Shown: positions 16,519-26,300 of the stretch, one piece after another
How the letters are laid out: every line of letters begins with the position of its first letter
Numbering within the stretch: the stretch's first letter is position 1
Source of the DNA: DATJIG01 sp050260515
GTDB taxonomy: Bacteria > Pseudomonadota > Alphaproteobacteria > SMXQ01
Assembly: GCA_050260515.1 (NCBI GenBank)
Contig: JBLNCI010000031.1
Location: 11,736 to 75,735 of the forward strand
Reading direction: 5' to 3'
DNA: 64,000 bases
Program-made: the position numbers and the translations under genes
The notes under the pieces: model-generated
The model's database searches: none
What the model saw: the letters and a program-made list of their open reading frames with translations, nothing else
What the model was told of the DNA's origin: nothing

Positions 16519-18042
16519 ATGAATCCGCTTTTCGCAAGCGAACGGCCGCGCGCGGCTGTGTTCGCCGCTTCCGTCGCCGTCGCCGTGGCGTTCGCCGCGA
16601 CACCTGCGCTCGCGCAGCCGCAGGACGCCAAGACCGTGGCGACGAAGGCCGGCGCCTACAAGCCCGAGCAGGCTGAGGCCCGCAATATGCGCGAGGTCGG
16701 CTACGACGACCTGCAAGCGCGCACCGCCTATCAGCCGACGCCGAAGAAGCAGGGCGACCGGTGGATCCTCTACGTCGGCCACCACGGCGGCCGCCAGGTG
16801 AACCCGCTGACCGGGCAGGAGGAGGAGAATGGCACGTCGATCCTCGACGTGACGGATCCCAAGAATCCGAAGTACCTGTTCCACATCCCCGGCGAGAAGG
16901 GGAAGGTGGTGCCGGGCCGCGAGACCGGCGGCTCGCAGATGACCCGCGTCTGCAACGGCGAGGAGCTGCCGAAGGGCGAGAAGGGCCATACGTACCTCCT
17001 GCGCACCTGGGGCGACTCGGGCCATGAGGTCTACGACGTCACCGCGCCGGAGAAGCCGGTCAAGATCGCGAGCATCGACGGCTTCACCAGCACCCACAAG
17101 AACGACTGGGAGTGCTCGACCGGCATTGCGCTGATCGTCGGCAGCGGCACCAAGGAGAAGTGGCGCGCGACCCGCGTGACCACCTTCTACGACCTCAGCG
17201 ATCCGAAGAACCCGAAGAAGATCCGGGAATACGCTCTGCCGGAGCAGCTCTCCTCGGCGAAGGGCTACAACCCCGGCCAGATCCACGGGCCGATCTCGCG
17301 GCCCGATCTCAACCGCGTGTTCTTCGGCTACGGCACCAACCGGCGCGGCGTCGCGCAGATCGTCGACCGCGAGAAGCTGCTGAAGGGCGACGCGGAGCCG
17401 ACTCCCGAAAGTCTGAAGGAGGCCGAGATCGGCCGCCTCAACCTGCCGGAGTTCATGGGCGCGCACACCACGTTCCCGCTGTACGGGATGCCGGTGCCGA
17501 ACTTCGCCCACGACAAGGAAGGCAAGGTCCGCAACTTCCTCGTCATCGTCAACGAGGAGTCGGTGACGGTGTGCGGCGAGCCCCGTCAGATGGTCGAGTT
17601 CGTCGACGTCACCGACGAGAAGCGTCCGATGGGCGTGGCGACGTTCGACGTCAACGAGCGCAGCGGCCGCTTCTGCGACCGCGGCGGCCGGTTCGGCGCG
17701 CACGCGACCAACGAGCATGTGACGCCGATCTACGACAAGCGCGTCCTGTTCGTCAGCTACTTCAACGCCGGCGTGCGCGCGATCGACGTCCGCGATCCGT
17801 ATCACCCGCGCGAGGCCGGCTACTTCATCCCGGCGATCAACAAGAACACCGATCCGCGGTGCGCCGACGAGGTGAACAACACGAACTGCACCAAGGTCAT
17901 CCAGATCAACAACATGGAAGTGGACGACCGCGGTTACATCTATGCCGTCGATCGCGCCAACGCGGGGCTGTTCATCCTCGAGCCGACCGGCGATCTCCGC
18001 CGCATCGCCAACTTCCCGCGCAACCAGTCGGTGAACCGCTGA
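16519..18042 (+). CDS. Exported LVIVD-repeat / beta-propeller-like protein
   Basis: 507 residues. The N-terminus is a Sec signal peptide with hydrophobic core about 14-28 and ALA-Q cleavage near residue 33. The mature protein contains repeated motifs of the LVIVD type: TSILDVTDPKNPKYL, EVYDVTAPEKPVKIASI, TFYDLSDPKNPKKIREY, MVEFVDVTDEKRPMGVATF and RAIDVRDPYHPREAGYFIP, consistent with a propeller of surface or periplasmic LVIVD proteins. Several cysteines are present (for example CSTG, CGEP, CADEVNNTNC) but there is no haem motif. Function unknown. A strong terminator follows at 18063, and the gene is monocistronic. Confidence 0.8.
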   Translation: MNPLFASERPRAAVFAASVAVAVAFAATPALAQPQDAKTVATKAGAYKPEQAEARNMREVGYDDLQARTAYQPTPKKQGDRWILYVGHHGGRQVNPLTGQEEENGTSILDVTDPKNPKYLFHIPGEKGKVVPGRETGGSQMTRVCNGEELPKGEKGHTYLLRTWGDSGHEVYDVTAPEKPVKIASIDGFTSTHKNDWECSTGIALIVGSGTKEKWRATRVTTFYDLSDPKNPKKIREYALPEQLSSAKGYNPGQIHGPISRPDLNRVFFGYGTNRRGVAQIVDREKLLKGDAEPTPESLKEAEIGRLNLPEFMGAHTTFPLYGMPVPNFAHDKEGKVRNFLVIVNEESVTVCGEPRQMVEFVDVTDEKRPMGVATFDVNERSGRFCDRGGRFGAHATNEHVTPIYDKRVLFVSYFNAGVRAIDVRDPYHPREAGYFIPAINKNTDPRCADEVNNTNCTKVIQINNMEVDDRGYIYAVDRANAGLFILEPTGDLRRIANFPRNQSVNR

Positions 18043-18062
18043 CCGGACCGCGTTTCGCCCAC

Positions 18063-18096
18063 AGGCCCGGCCGCGTTCGGCCGGGCCTTTTTCTTT
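18063..18096 (+). terminator. Rho-independent terminator
   Basis: Perfect 11-bp stem AGGCCCGGCCG (18063-18073) with CGGCCGGGCCT (18078-18088), loop CGTT, then a T-rich run TTTTTCTTT starting inside the stem end. It terminates the LVIVD-protein gene. Confidence 0.9.
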
Positions 18097-18230
18097 CCCC
18101 GGACGCGCGCGCGGCGGGTGGGATTTCGCCATGAAATCAACGCTTCAGCGCAGCGCGGCCGGCGCCTGTGCGTTGCGCCGGCCGGTGCCTTCGTCTATTG
18201 TCCGGCCGCGCAAACGCACCGCGATCCCGG

Positions 18231-18320
18231 GGAAGGGTGGCCGAGTGGTTTAAGGCACACGCTTGGAAAGCGTGCATACGGTAAAACGTATCGCGGGTTC
18301 GAATCCCGCCCCTTCCGCCA
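18231..18320 (+). tRNA. tRNA-Ser (anticodon GGA)
   Basis: 90 nt with encoded CCA. The acceptor GGAAGGG pairs with CCCTTCC, the D arm is GCCGAGTGGTTTAAGGC, and the anticodon loop TTGGAAA gives GGA. The long variable arm (CATACGGTAAAACGTATC) is diagnostic of serine tRNA, and the T arm is GCGGGTTCGAATCCCGC. Its 3' 19 bases recur 130 bp downstream, which marks this tRNA as a probable integration site. Confidence 0.97.
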
Positions 18321-18358
18321 AACACAAGCGGCCTCCCTCGGGAGGCCGTTTGTGTTTG
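18321..18358 (+). terminator. Terminator-like hairpin after tRNA-Ser
   Basis: AACACAAGCGGCCTCCC (18321-18337) pairs with GGGAGGCCGTTTGTGTT (18340-18356) around a 2-3 base loop with one bulge. The 3' arm is T-rich. A closely similar hairpin followed by the same TGTTTGTGGGG occurs at 33085-33122. Confidence 0.8.
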
Positions 18359-18431
18359 TGGGGTGAGGTGGACGGAGCCGTGTTCGAACCCGAGGCGCGC
18401 TTGCGCCGAGGCTCGGCGAGCGCCGCGAGCC

Positions 18432-18450
18432 AATCCCGCCCCTTCCGCCA
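18432..18450 (+). repeat. Direct repeat of the tRNA-Ser 3' end (candidate att site)
   Basis: AATCCCGCCCCTTCCGCCA at 18432-18450 is identical to the last 19 bases of tRNA-Ser (18302-18320). Integrases of the tyrosine family commonly leave such a copy of a tRNA 3' end at the junction. No integrase gene is visible in the window, so the element may be decayed or the integrase lost. Confidence 0.7.
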
Positions 18451-18600
18451 GATATTTGTCCTTAAATCAGTCTCTTAGATGCGGTGCACTCCCGGCGGGA
18501 TTCCTGCGGCCGGCGCGGCAAACGCGTCCATCGTCCGCTCTCAGGACTTGACCGCTCCGGGCACCAACGTCGCTATGTGACGGTCGGCGTATCGACGACG

Positions 18601-18849
18601 TTACTCGGCGTCACGGATTCTGCTTAGCCCGATGAGGAGGCTGTCCGCAAGGGCGGACCATTTCTCTGCGTGAAAAGAGAGACGCTCGTACTCTTCGGCG
18701 AGCCGAAGAAATGCCTCCCCAGTTCCAGGATCGCGAGCGGAGCCAGCAACTGCGCGGAGGTTCTTGGCCTTTAAGCGGAATATTTCAGCGCTACAAACCG
18801 ACGGGGATGCGACATCTCCCTGCGCGCATAACTCTTTTTTCTTCTGCAA
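18601..18849 (-). CDS. Small hypothetical protein
   Basis: 82 residues from a TTG at 18847-18849; no ATG or GTG lies nearby in the frame, so the start is uncertain. The pattern LKAKNLRAVAGSARDPGTGEAFLRLAEEYERLSFHAEKW looks like the short amphipathic helical proteins common in alphaproteobacteria (x-LR-x-LA...D-x-x...LL-x-LA-x-x-Y-x-x-LA). No function known. It is the first reading frame in the A/T-richer segment after tRNA-Ser, and lies downstream of the sensor kinase in the same direction. Confidence 0.5.
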   Translation of the reverse strand: MQKKKELCAQGDVASPSVCSAEIFRLKAKNLRAVAGSARDPGTGEAFLRLAEEYERLSFHAEKWSALADSLLIGLSRIRDAE

Positions 18850-18902
18850 GCCGACACCAAAGACGTAATGCTGTGGGATTATCGCCGGGGTTCCTGAACC
18901 GA

Positions 18903-19943
18903 CTAAGCTTCGGCGCCAACGCGCCGTGGAATTGTCACGGACACCATGGTGCCGGGAGAGTTTTCTGAGGTGACAAGATGCCCCCCGAGCTGGCGGGTCA
19001 GGGCTTCCAGGATGCTCGTGCCCAATCCAACACGCAGCGGAGTATCCGACGATATTGTGGGAAAACCTCTGCCATTGTCGGAGACGGACAATCGCCGAGC
19101 TGTCGTGCCCGATTCGTATCGAACCACAATCGCACCGGACGTACGCTCCAGGAACGCATGCTTGATCGCGTTGATGACGAGTTCGGTTGTTATCAGTCCG
19201 AGACTCACCGCCTCGGTTGGTGTGAAGGTCCCTTCATCCGCCTCCACCGAGATGGAAATCGCTCGATCATCATTAAGGAGCGATTTCGACAGGCTCTCGC
19301 AAAGACCCGTTAGATAAAAGCGTGCGCTTATTTCATCCGCGGCGCGACCTGGCCGTAGATGGCTTTGGACGTTGGCCACCGCCAAAACTCTCCGGTGGGC
19401 ATCTTCGAGTTGATGCCGAGCTTCCGACGACGTGACGGTGCGCGCCTTCAGCATGAGAATGCTGGCAATTATTTGAAGGCTGTTGCTGATGCGATGACTC
19501 ATCTCCTCGATCAGAAGATCCTTCTGCCGCAGCAGAGTGTTTTTTTCACTCTCGAGGGTACGGTGCTCGGTGACGTCTTCGATCTGAAGCAGAATGTGCC
19601 TGCCGTAGTGATCGGGATAAGTGAGCGGACTGGCATTGATCACCAACGTGCGTCGCCCGACGGACGAAAAGTCGATGTCGAATTCGCAATCATGGATGTC
19701 CCTGTCCTTTGCCAGTGCTGCAACCAGGCGCGCCTCGAGACCGGAGCTCTCCCATTCACCATTTCCCCCCCTAACGATTTTCCGGTTTGGGACGGCGGGG
19801 GAATTGAATGCGGCGGAGAACGCGCGGTTGGCCAAGATGACGCGCAACCTGTCGTCAAAAATGAGGGTACATTTGGGGAGGGCGTCGATCGTCGCTTGCG
19901 CGACAGCGAAGCGTGCGTCAACGGTAGGCATTTCTATGTGCAT
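18903..19943 (-). CDS. PAS-containing HisKA_2 family sensor histidine kinase
   Basis: 346 residues. An N-terminal PAS-like domain (about 10-130, ALPKCTLIFDDRLRVILANRA and the ILLQIEDVTEHR end) precedes the dimerisation/phosphoacceptor segment EEMSHRISNSLQII (His150, Asn154), of the HisKA_2 class. The ATPase has N box TTELVINAIKHAF (Asn258), G1 SDNGRGFP (Asp289) and G2 VGLGTSIL. It has no membrane helix, so it is a cytoplasmic sensor. No response regulator or phyR/nepR gene is in the window, making it an orphan. Base composition is lower in GC than in the housekeeping genes to the left. Confidence 0.88.
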   Translation of the reverse strand: MHIEMPTVDARFAVAQATIDALPKCTLIFDDRLRVILANRAFSAAFNSPAVPNRKIVRGGNGEWESSGLEARLVAALAKDRDIHDCEFDIDFSSVGRRTLVINASPLTYPDHYGRHILLQIEDVTEHRTLESEKNTLLRQKDLLIEEMSHRISNSLQIIASILMLKARTVTSSEARHQLEDAHRRVLAVANVQSHLRPGRAADEISARFYLTGLCESLSKSLLNDDRAISISVEADEGTFTPTEAVSLGLITTELVINAIKHAFLERTSGAIVVRYESGTTARRLSVSDNGRGFPTISSDTPLRVGLGTSILEALTRQLGGHLVTSENSPGTMVSVTIPRRVGAEA

Positions 19944-20157
19944 ACTTCACACTCTGCCCTTTTCCAGAGAATAGATACCATCAACCAACTGAGTGCGCGG
20001 CAGAGTGTCGCCCGTGTGCGCCTCTCATCAACGGGTAGCGGGCAAGGCGAAAAAGACAGCTACGGGAGTCCCATTCGAGGCGAGATGGCCGGCCATGTGC
20101 ATCAGTGCCGGAACTTGGGTGGAGACACGCGGGGGCACATCAGCCTTCGGCCGCGGA

Positions 20158-20628
20158 ATGCGCGTTCTGGCGCTGACGACCGCGGTGGCGGTGCTTGCCG
20201 CGCCCGCAGGATCAGCCACAGGTCTCCTGGGAGACTGGCTCACGCAAGACAAAGATGCCGCTCTTACGATCGCTGACTGCGGCGGTCCGCTGTGCGGGCG
20301 AATCATCTGGTTGGAGAGCGCTGCCGGCGCGGGCGGATCGGTCCGACGGGACGATAACAACCCCGACCGCGCCAAGCAGGGTCAACGGATTTGCGGCCTC
20401 GTCGTGATCCACAATCTCAGGCCCACGGGCCCCGATACGTGGGGCGGGGATGTCTACAACCCCCAGGACGGAAAGACCTACCGCGGAACGATCACCGTCT
20501 TGTCGGAGAATGCCATACGGCTACGTGCGTACATTGGTCTGCCCATCTTCGGCAGGAGCGAGACGTGGACTCGCGTGCCGGGCAGCGTTGCCGACGACAT
20601 CAAATACACCTGCGGGATCGTTAGATAG
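20158..20628 (+). CDS. DUF2147 family exported protein
   Basis: 156 residues from the ATG at 20158, which begins a clean signal peptide (MRVLALTTAVAVLAAPAGSA, cleavage near residue 20). The mature part shows the DUF2147 pattern: GLLGDWLTQDKDAALTIADC, CGGPLCGRIIWLES, GLVVIHNL and DVYNPQDGKTYRGTITVLSE, then a final LPIFGRSETWTRV. The family is a small beta-barrel of unknown function found in proteobacterial periplasms. It stands alone between the divergent kinase and the desaturase. Confidence 0.85.
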   Translation: MRVLALTTAVAVLAAPAGSATGLLGDWLTQDKDAALTIADCGGPLCGRIIWLESAAGAGGSVRRDDNNPDRAKQGQRICGLVVIHNLRPTGPDTWGGDVYNPQDGKTYRGTITVLSENAIRLRAYIGLPIFGRSETWTRVPGSVADDIKYTCGIVR

Positions 20629-20710
20629 CGCTCATTACACATTCCCGTCGCGTCTCGGCCCCGGTTGCTCTTCGCTGCAGCGTTAGGAAGCTTCGCGCTC
20701 GAATCCCTGG

Positions 20711-21757
20711 ATGACGACTGAGATCGGCAGGCAAGCAATGATTGCCAGAGACACGGAGCGGGCAGTTCGGAGCGCGATCGCGTCGCGCGCTGCTCCCACG
20801 ACCCGAAGGAGCATGGTCCAGCTTGCGACGTCCATCGGTGGGTTTTCGATCGGCTGCGCAGCCATGTACGGGGCCGTCGACATCTCCTATTGGCTCACGC
20901 TGGCCCTGACTCCCGTAACGGCAGGGTTTCTCGTGAGAATTTTCATCATTCAACATGATTGCGGCCACATGGCCTTCTTCAACTCTGCGCGACTGAACAA
21001 CGCCGTCGGTGTCCTCTGCAGCACAATGACATTCGCCCCCTATGCCTCGTGGAGTCGCCAGCATGCCGGCCATCACGCGGTGTGGAATAACCTGGACCGC
21101 CGGGTGAGCGGCCTGGATATATACTCTTCCTGCCTTACCATCGCCGAATACCGAGCACTGCGACCCGCCAAGCGGGTACAGTATCGCCTGTCGCGACATC
21201 CTCTTATTGCCAACGTTCTGCTGCCGCCGCTGATCTTTGCCATTCTTTACCGGCTTCCGTTCGATATGCCATCGTCGTGGCGGCACGAACGTCGCGCTGT
21301 TCATCTCACAAACCTCGTACTGATTGCGATGTTTGCCACATTGGGACTGGCGCTCGGATTCGGCCGCGTCGCCGCGGTTCACCTCCCGATCCTGGCAGCC
21401 AGTTCGATCATCGGTGTGTGGCTATTCTCGGTTCAGCATCGCGGCGAACGCGTGCGGTGGCTCCACCACAGCGAATGGACTCCGGCGGTGGCGGCGTTGG
21501 AAAGTTCCACGTACCTGCGACTGCCCGTGGTGCTTCAGTGGTTCACCGGAAATATCGGGTTCCACCACATTCACCACCTGAACCCGCGCGTGCCGAACTA
21601 CCGCCTGCAGGAATGCCACGTCAGCATCTCAGCTCTGGCTGGCATTCGCACGATTTCATTATGGGAGGGATTCCGGTCCCTCTCCCTTGTGTTGTGGGAT
21701 GAGGCGGGCGGATGTCTTGTGCCCGTTGCTGCCGCTGATCGGAGACCCGCGAGTTGA
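20711..21757 (+). CDS. Membrane fatty acid desaturase (DesA/DesC type)
   Basis: 348 residues with the three histidine boxes of the membrane diiron desaturases: HDCGH (82-86), HAGHH (118-122) and HHIHH (285-289). Hydrophobic stretches at about 36-80, 165-183, 196-245 fit four membrane spans with the boxes facing the cytoplasm. The enzyme inserts a cis double bond in membrane acyl chains (or hydroxylates a carotenoid), using a ferredoxin or cytochrome partner not found here. In the island it would adjust membrane fluidity. The last 20 residues are unusual and less conserved in character. Confidence 0.9.
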   Translation: MTTEIGRQAMIARDTERAVRSAIASRAAPTTRRSMVQLATSIGGFSIGCAAMYGAVDISYWLTLALTPVTAGFLVRIFIIQHDCGHMAFFNSARLNNAVGVLCSTMTFAPYASWSRQHAGHHAVWNNLDRRVSGLDIYSSCLTIAEYRALRPAKRVQYRLSRHPLIANVLLPPLIFAILYRLPFDMPSSWRHERRAVHLTNLVLIAMFATLGLALGFGRVAAVHLPILAASSIIGVWLFSVQHRGERVRWLHHSEWTPAVAALESSTYLRLPVVLQWFTGNIGFHHIHHLNPRVPNYRLQECHVSISALAGIRTISLWEGFRSLSLVLWDEAGGCLVPVAAADRRPAS

Positions 21758-21856
21758 GCGATGCGGGCCACGTCCAGGGTGCACGCCGTGGAGAAGGGTG
21801 CACACCGTGGAGAACGCTTGGCGTCCGCAAGCCGATACACTGCGATAGAGTGCGGA

Positions 21857-22378
21857 CTAGCGCACTGCGGTGGCCATGAGCGCTGACGCGGGCTGTCCCG
21901 CGGTGCGGGCGGGAGCCATGCTGCTGGCGGAATTGCCGACCGAACCGCTTCGGGTACTTTCGCTCGAGGCATATGGCCGCAGCTTCCGAATGGCGTCCCG
22001 CGTCAGCGTCGTCGTGAGGTGATCCTTCTCGTCGCCTTTCGACAGCTGATCGATCGGGAACACCACCTCTTTTGAGACCACCCCGAGAAAGCGGCCGACA
22101 TCCGCCGTGACGGCCTTGATGTTGCCAGTGTTGTCGCCGAGAACGCGGTTCACGCTGGCGATCTTCTTGCCGTCGGACCCGAAGATGGAACTGGCCGCCA
22201 GATCCTTCCGGCTGATATTCAAACTCGGCGCTCTCGCGTCGTCATTCTTGATCTCGGTCAACTGGCCCTGGTTGTCCACCGAGGCTCCCGGGGCGGGTGA
22301 GCTCTGCTGGGCGAATGCACTCGCGGACGCGAACAGCAGCGCCGCCGCAGCCACCGCCAATCGATCTTTCACACGCAT
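21857..22378 (-). CDS. Exported PRC-barrel domain protein
   Basis: 173 residues from the ATG at 22376-22378, with GGGAG upstream. Signal peptide 1-22 (RLAVAAAALLFASASAFAQ). A single PRC-barrel-like domain at about 52-125 contains SRKDLAASSIFGSDGKKIASVNRVLGD, IKAVTADVGRFLGVVSKEVVFPIDQL and LTRDAIRKL. The C-terminal 40 residues are Ser/Ala-rich and low complexity. Periplasmic PRC-barrel proteins are common in rhizobia and relatives, with structural or stress roles that are not settled. It faces the desaturase gene convergently and follows the cupin gene in the same direction. Confidence 0.82.
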   Translation of the reverse strand: MRVKDRLAVAAAALLFASASAFAQQSSPAPGASVDNQGQLTEIKNDDARAPSLNISRKDLAASSIFGSDGKKIASVNRVLGDNTGNIKAVTADVGRFLGVVSKEVVFPIDQLSKGDEKDHLTTTLTRDAIRKLRPYASSESTRSGSVGNSASSMAPARTAGQPASALMATAVR

Positions 22379-22448
22379 TCGCAACTCCCTTTGGCTGGTT
22401 GCGAGAAATTGCCGCACAATCAAAAGGGGTGAATGAGCCATCAATCGG

Positions 22449-22928
22449 TCACCCGTGTCTATCGGGCACCTGTTTTGACTGTACGGACCATGTCGCTGGT
22501 TCGTCGTCTTTGTCGGCTTCCGCGGCTGCTGCCGTCGCCTGCACCTTGCCAGGCTTGTGGTGGGCGGGCGCATAGATGGCATACACCTGCATTGGTGTTT
22601 TCCCGATATTGGTGACGTTGTGCCAAGTCCCCGCCGGAACGAGAATGCACCAACCGTCGGAAACTTCCTTTTCAAAAGTCAGCTTGTCCTGCGCGGGCCC
22701 CATCTGCATTCGGCCGCGACCGGCGTCGAGCCGCAGGAACTGATCGGTCTCCGGATGTACTTCGAGCCCAATATCACCGCCGACGGGTATCGACATCAGC
22801 GTGACTTGTAGGTAGCGGCCGCTCCAGGCGACCGAACGATAGTTCGTGTTTTCCTTCGTCAGGCGTTCGATGTCGAACGATTGCGGCTGTGGCCCAATGT
22901 CTCGGATTCCGGTGCCAGTGATTTCCAT
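22449..22928 (-). CDS. Cupin domain protein
   Basis: 159 residues from the ATG at 22926-22928, preceded by AGGAGATCATCC. The single cupin fold shows the metal-binding signatures GLEVHPETDQFLRLDAGRG and VPAGTWHNVTNIG. The C-terminal tail is Ala/Asp-rich. Small cupins of this group are mannose-6-phosphate-isomerase-like or regulatory; the ligand is not known. It lies between ndvB (431 bp upstream) and the PRC-barrel gene (70 bp downstream), all leftward, so it may be in the same transcriptional unit. Confidence 0.88.
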   Translation of the reverse strand: MEITGTGIRDIGPQPQSFDIERLTKENTNYRSVAWSGRYLQVTLMSIPVGGDIGLEVHPETDQFLRLDAGRGRMQMGPAQDKLTFEKEVSDGWCILVPAGTWHNVTNIGKTPMQVYAIYAPAHHKPGKVQATAAAAEADKDDEPATWSVQSKQVPDRHG

Positions 22929-23359
22929 GGATGATCTCCTCAAGATTGCGGCGATACATGGTTTGGCGGTTGCAATGGATCGATGAACCGATGAGCGGGG
23001 GTATCAGGGCCGCTTCTCCGCGGTGGGCGTGAGCCGCTCGCGTGCGGTCGCATCCTCTGAGGACATGCCGCGGTCTACGCCCGGTGGGCGAATGAGGCGA
23101 TCGGTCGCTGCGTGTAAGACGCTTCAAAGTAGAGGTGGTGCCGAGGTGCGCATCTACAAGGAGTTACTTTTCAGCTCTTTGCTGCGCATCCCGTTCGGGA
23201 AGGTGGACATCTGCGTTCCATGGCGGTATTGCGCTGTTCCGGCCATTGCCGGCGTTTCGAAGCTCTCCGCTTGCCCACCAATTGTCACGGTCAGTCATCA
23301 AATTGGGCACCCGATTCGGTCGGGCCGACCGAGCACCCTTGTGAGGACCACGCCAACAA
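22929..23359. other. Intergenic stretch between ndvB stop and cupin start
   Basis: 431 bp without a convincing gene on either strand. The short frames here are compositionally Arg/Ser/Pro-rich shadows. I see no terminator hairpin with a T-run for ndvB and no recognisable repeat. It may contain the cupin promoter. Confidence 0.5.
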
Positions 23360-26300
23360 TCAGTCGAGCAAGACCTGCCCGAGCCGGACCTCAACGCGAT
23401 GGAGCGCGCCGTCGTTGAGCAAGGGAAGACGGAGGGGCAACTCCGTGATTCTTTTCCCATCGAACGCAGCTGCTACCACACCGCGGCAGACGCTGTCGGG
23501 GTTCGTGACCGCTATCTCGTACCGTGCGGAGCCGTGGCGCAACGTGATGTCGAAGCCGGGCCAGGCGGTGGGAATGCACGGATCGAGACGGACGTGCTCG
23601 CCTTCGATGTGCAGTCCCAGAATGCTCTCAACACCGGCCCGCTGCATCCAGCCGGCGGAGCCCGTATACCAGGTCCAGCCTCCGCGGCCGACGTGAGGTC
23701 TGGCGGCGTAGACATCCGCCGCGATGACGTATGGCTCAACTTTGTAGCGGTAGACGTCCGCCCGCGTGCGGGTGTGGTTGATCGGGTTGATGAGCGAGAA
23801 CAGCCCGGCGGCCTTGTCGCCCTCGCCGAGTGCCGCGTACGCCATCACCGACCAGGCGGCGGCATGGGTGTATTGGCTGCCGTTCTCGCGGATGCCGGGC
23901 GGGTAACCCTTGATGTAACCCGGATCGAGCGGCGTCTTGTCGAAGGGCGGCGTGAACAGCAACGCCAGCCCATCCTCCGCGCGGATCAGTTCTCGGCCAA
24001 CCGACGTCATCGCGCGTGCCGCCCGTTCGGGCTGCGCCGCGCCGGAAATCGCCGCCCACGACTGGGCGATCGAATCGATCCGGCATTCGTCGCTCGACGC
24101 CGAGCCGAGCGGCGTGCCGTCGTCGAAATACCCGCGGCGGTACCAGTCGCCATCCCATGCCTCGCGCTCGACCGACGCCTGCAACGCGTTTGCGTGCGCT
24201 CGCCATGACTGAGCCCGGGACGTCTCGTGCCGCGCTTCGGCGAGCGGCGCGAACGCGAGCAGTGCCGCGTGCAGAAGCCAACCGAGCCAGACGCTTTCGC
24301 CGCGGCCATGCTCGCCGACGCGGTTCATTCCGTCGTTCCAGTCGCCGGTGCCCATGAGCGGAAGACCGTGGGCGCCGAGAGCGAGGCTTCGGTCGAGCGC
24401 GAGTGCGCAGTGCGCGAACAGCGTCGCGGTCGCGTCGGAGATCGTCGGCTGGAAGTAGCTGTCGTGTTGGCCGGCTTCCAGTCTTTGCCCTTCGAGGAAC
24501 GGAACCGGCTCGTCGAGAATGGCGCCATCTCCGGTCGCCCGGACATAGTGGGCCACGGCGTAGGCGAGCCACGCGCGGTCGTCGGATATGCGGGTGCGGA
24601 CGCCCTCGCCGGAATGCGGACGCCACCAGTGCTGTACGTCGCCTTCGATGAACTGCCGTGCCGCCGCGCGCAGCAAGTGCTCGCGCGCCATCGCGGGCTG
24701 CGCGGCGACAAGCGCCATGCCATCCTGCAACTGATCGCGGAACCCGTAGGCCCCGCTCGATTGATAAAACGCGGAGCGGGCCCAGATGCGGCACGCCAGC
24801 GTCTGATAAAGCAGCCAGCCGTTGAGCATAATATCCATCGACCGCTCTGGCGTCCTGACCTGCACGGCGCCCAACGTCTCGTCCCAGTACCGCTCCACCT
24901 TGGCGCGCACGTTGTCGAGGTCGGCGGCCCGATAGCGTGCAATCAAACGCCGTGCCTCGGCCGGACTTGCCGCCTCACCCAGGAAGAAGGTGATCTCCGT
25001 CGCTCCATTCGGCTGCAGAGTCACCTTCGTCCGCAGCGCGCCGCAGGGATCAAGTCCGGCGCCGACGGTGTTGGATAGGGGTGCGCCGGTCTGAAGCGCC
25101 GCGGGACTTGTCAATGTCCCATTCCGGCCGATGAATTCCCGGCGGTCGCCGGTCCAGTCGGTCTGACGGCCCCCGAGATCGGCGAAGGCGACGCGCGACG
25201 CAAAAGCGGGAATCCATTCATTCCTGGCGAACATCGCGCCGTTCTCGGAATCGATTTCCGTGACCACGAACGGGGCCGCGGCACTCCGCGATGGTCCAAG
25301 CACCCATTCGGCATAGGCGACAATCGAGATTTGCCGCGCCCGACCGGAGATGTTGCGGAGCGTGAGGCGAGAGATCTTGATCGGGTCGTCGAGCGGCACG
25401 TACTGAAGAAGGTCGGCGGCAATGCCGTGGGCGGTGTGCTCGAACCGGCAGTAGCCACGGCCATGGCGGGCGATATAGGTGCTCAACTCGTCGCGGAGCG
25501 GCGACGCCGTCGGAGCCCATACTTCGCCGCTGTCCTCGTCGCGCAAATAGAATGCCTCGCCGGCCCGATCGGTCACCGGATCGTTCGACCATGGCGTCAA
25601 CTGGCGTTCGCGGCTGTTGACGGACCAGGTGTAGCCGCTGCCCTCGGCCGCTGCCTGAAAGCCGAACGCGGAATTGGCGACGACATTGATCCACGGGGCA
25701 GGCGTCGCGCGGCCAGGGCCGAGGATCGTCACATATTCGCGCCCTTCGTCGGCGAACCCGCCAAACCCGTTGAAGAACTCAAGCTTCGGCGAAGGTAAAG
25801 CTGCGGGCGCCGCGGGCACTGGTGACCTTCGTCGTGGCGCCTTCGTCTTATCGGCATCGGACTCACTGGCGCGATCGAGCTGATCGCTGAGGCGGCCCCG
25901 CTGGCCGACCAGAACGACCCGCGCCACTGAGATAAGAAGGGCCCGTGTCTCTGCGGGCAAAAGATCCGAGCGCACGAGGAAAACACCGCCTTGCGGACCA
26001 CCTTCTCCGCCTCGCTCCGGCGACCAACTTTCTCGGATCAAGGTCTCAAGTGCGATCTGCAGGTCTTGCACGTAGGACGATGCGCGTTCGTTAATTATCA
26101 CCAGATCGACCGGGAACTGCTTCATTCGCCAATACTTGCGTGCTTGCGACAACGTGCGCGCGATATCGAGATCCTCTGCGTCCGAAATCCTCAACAGCAG
26201 AATTGGCAAGTCACCGGAAATGCTGAGCCCCCACAAGCCTGGCTGCCCGCCACGCCCGCCACGCCGGATCGTGTCGGAGGACGGGCGTAACGCCGGCGCG

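Noticed and set aside
12374..16522. 1382-codon open frame on the plus strand
   Set aside because: Out-of-frame shadow of pheT and lepA, dominated by Arg.
18903..19943. Kinase as the general stress response PhyK
   Set aside because: No phyR, nepR or ecfG gene next to it and no EcfG-type promoter found nearby, so only an orphan HisKA_2 kinase is supported.
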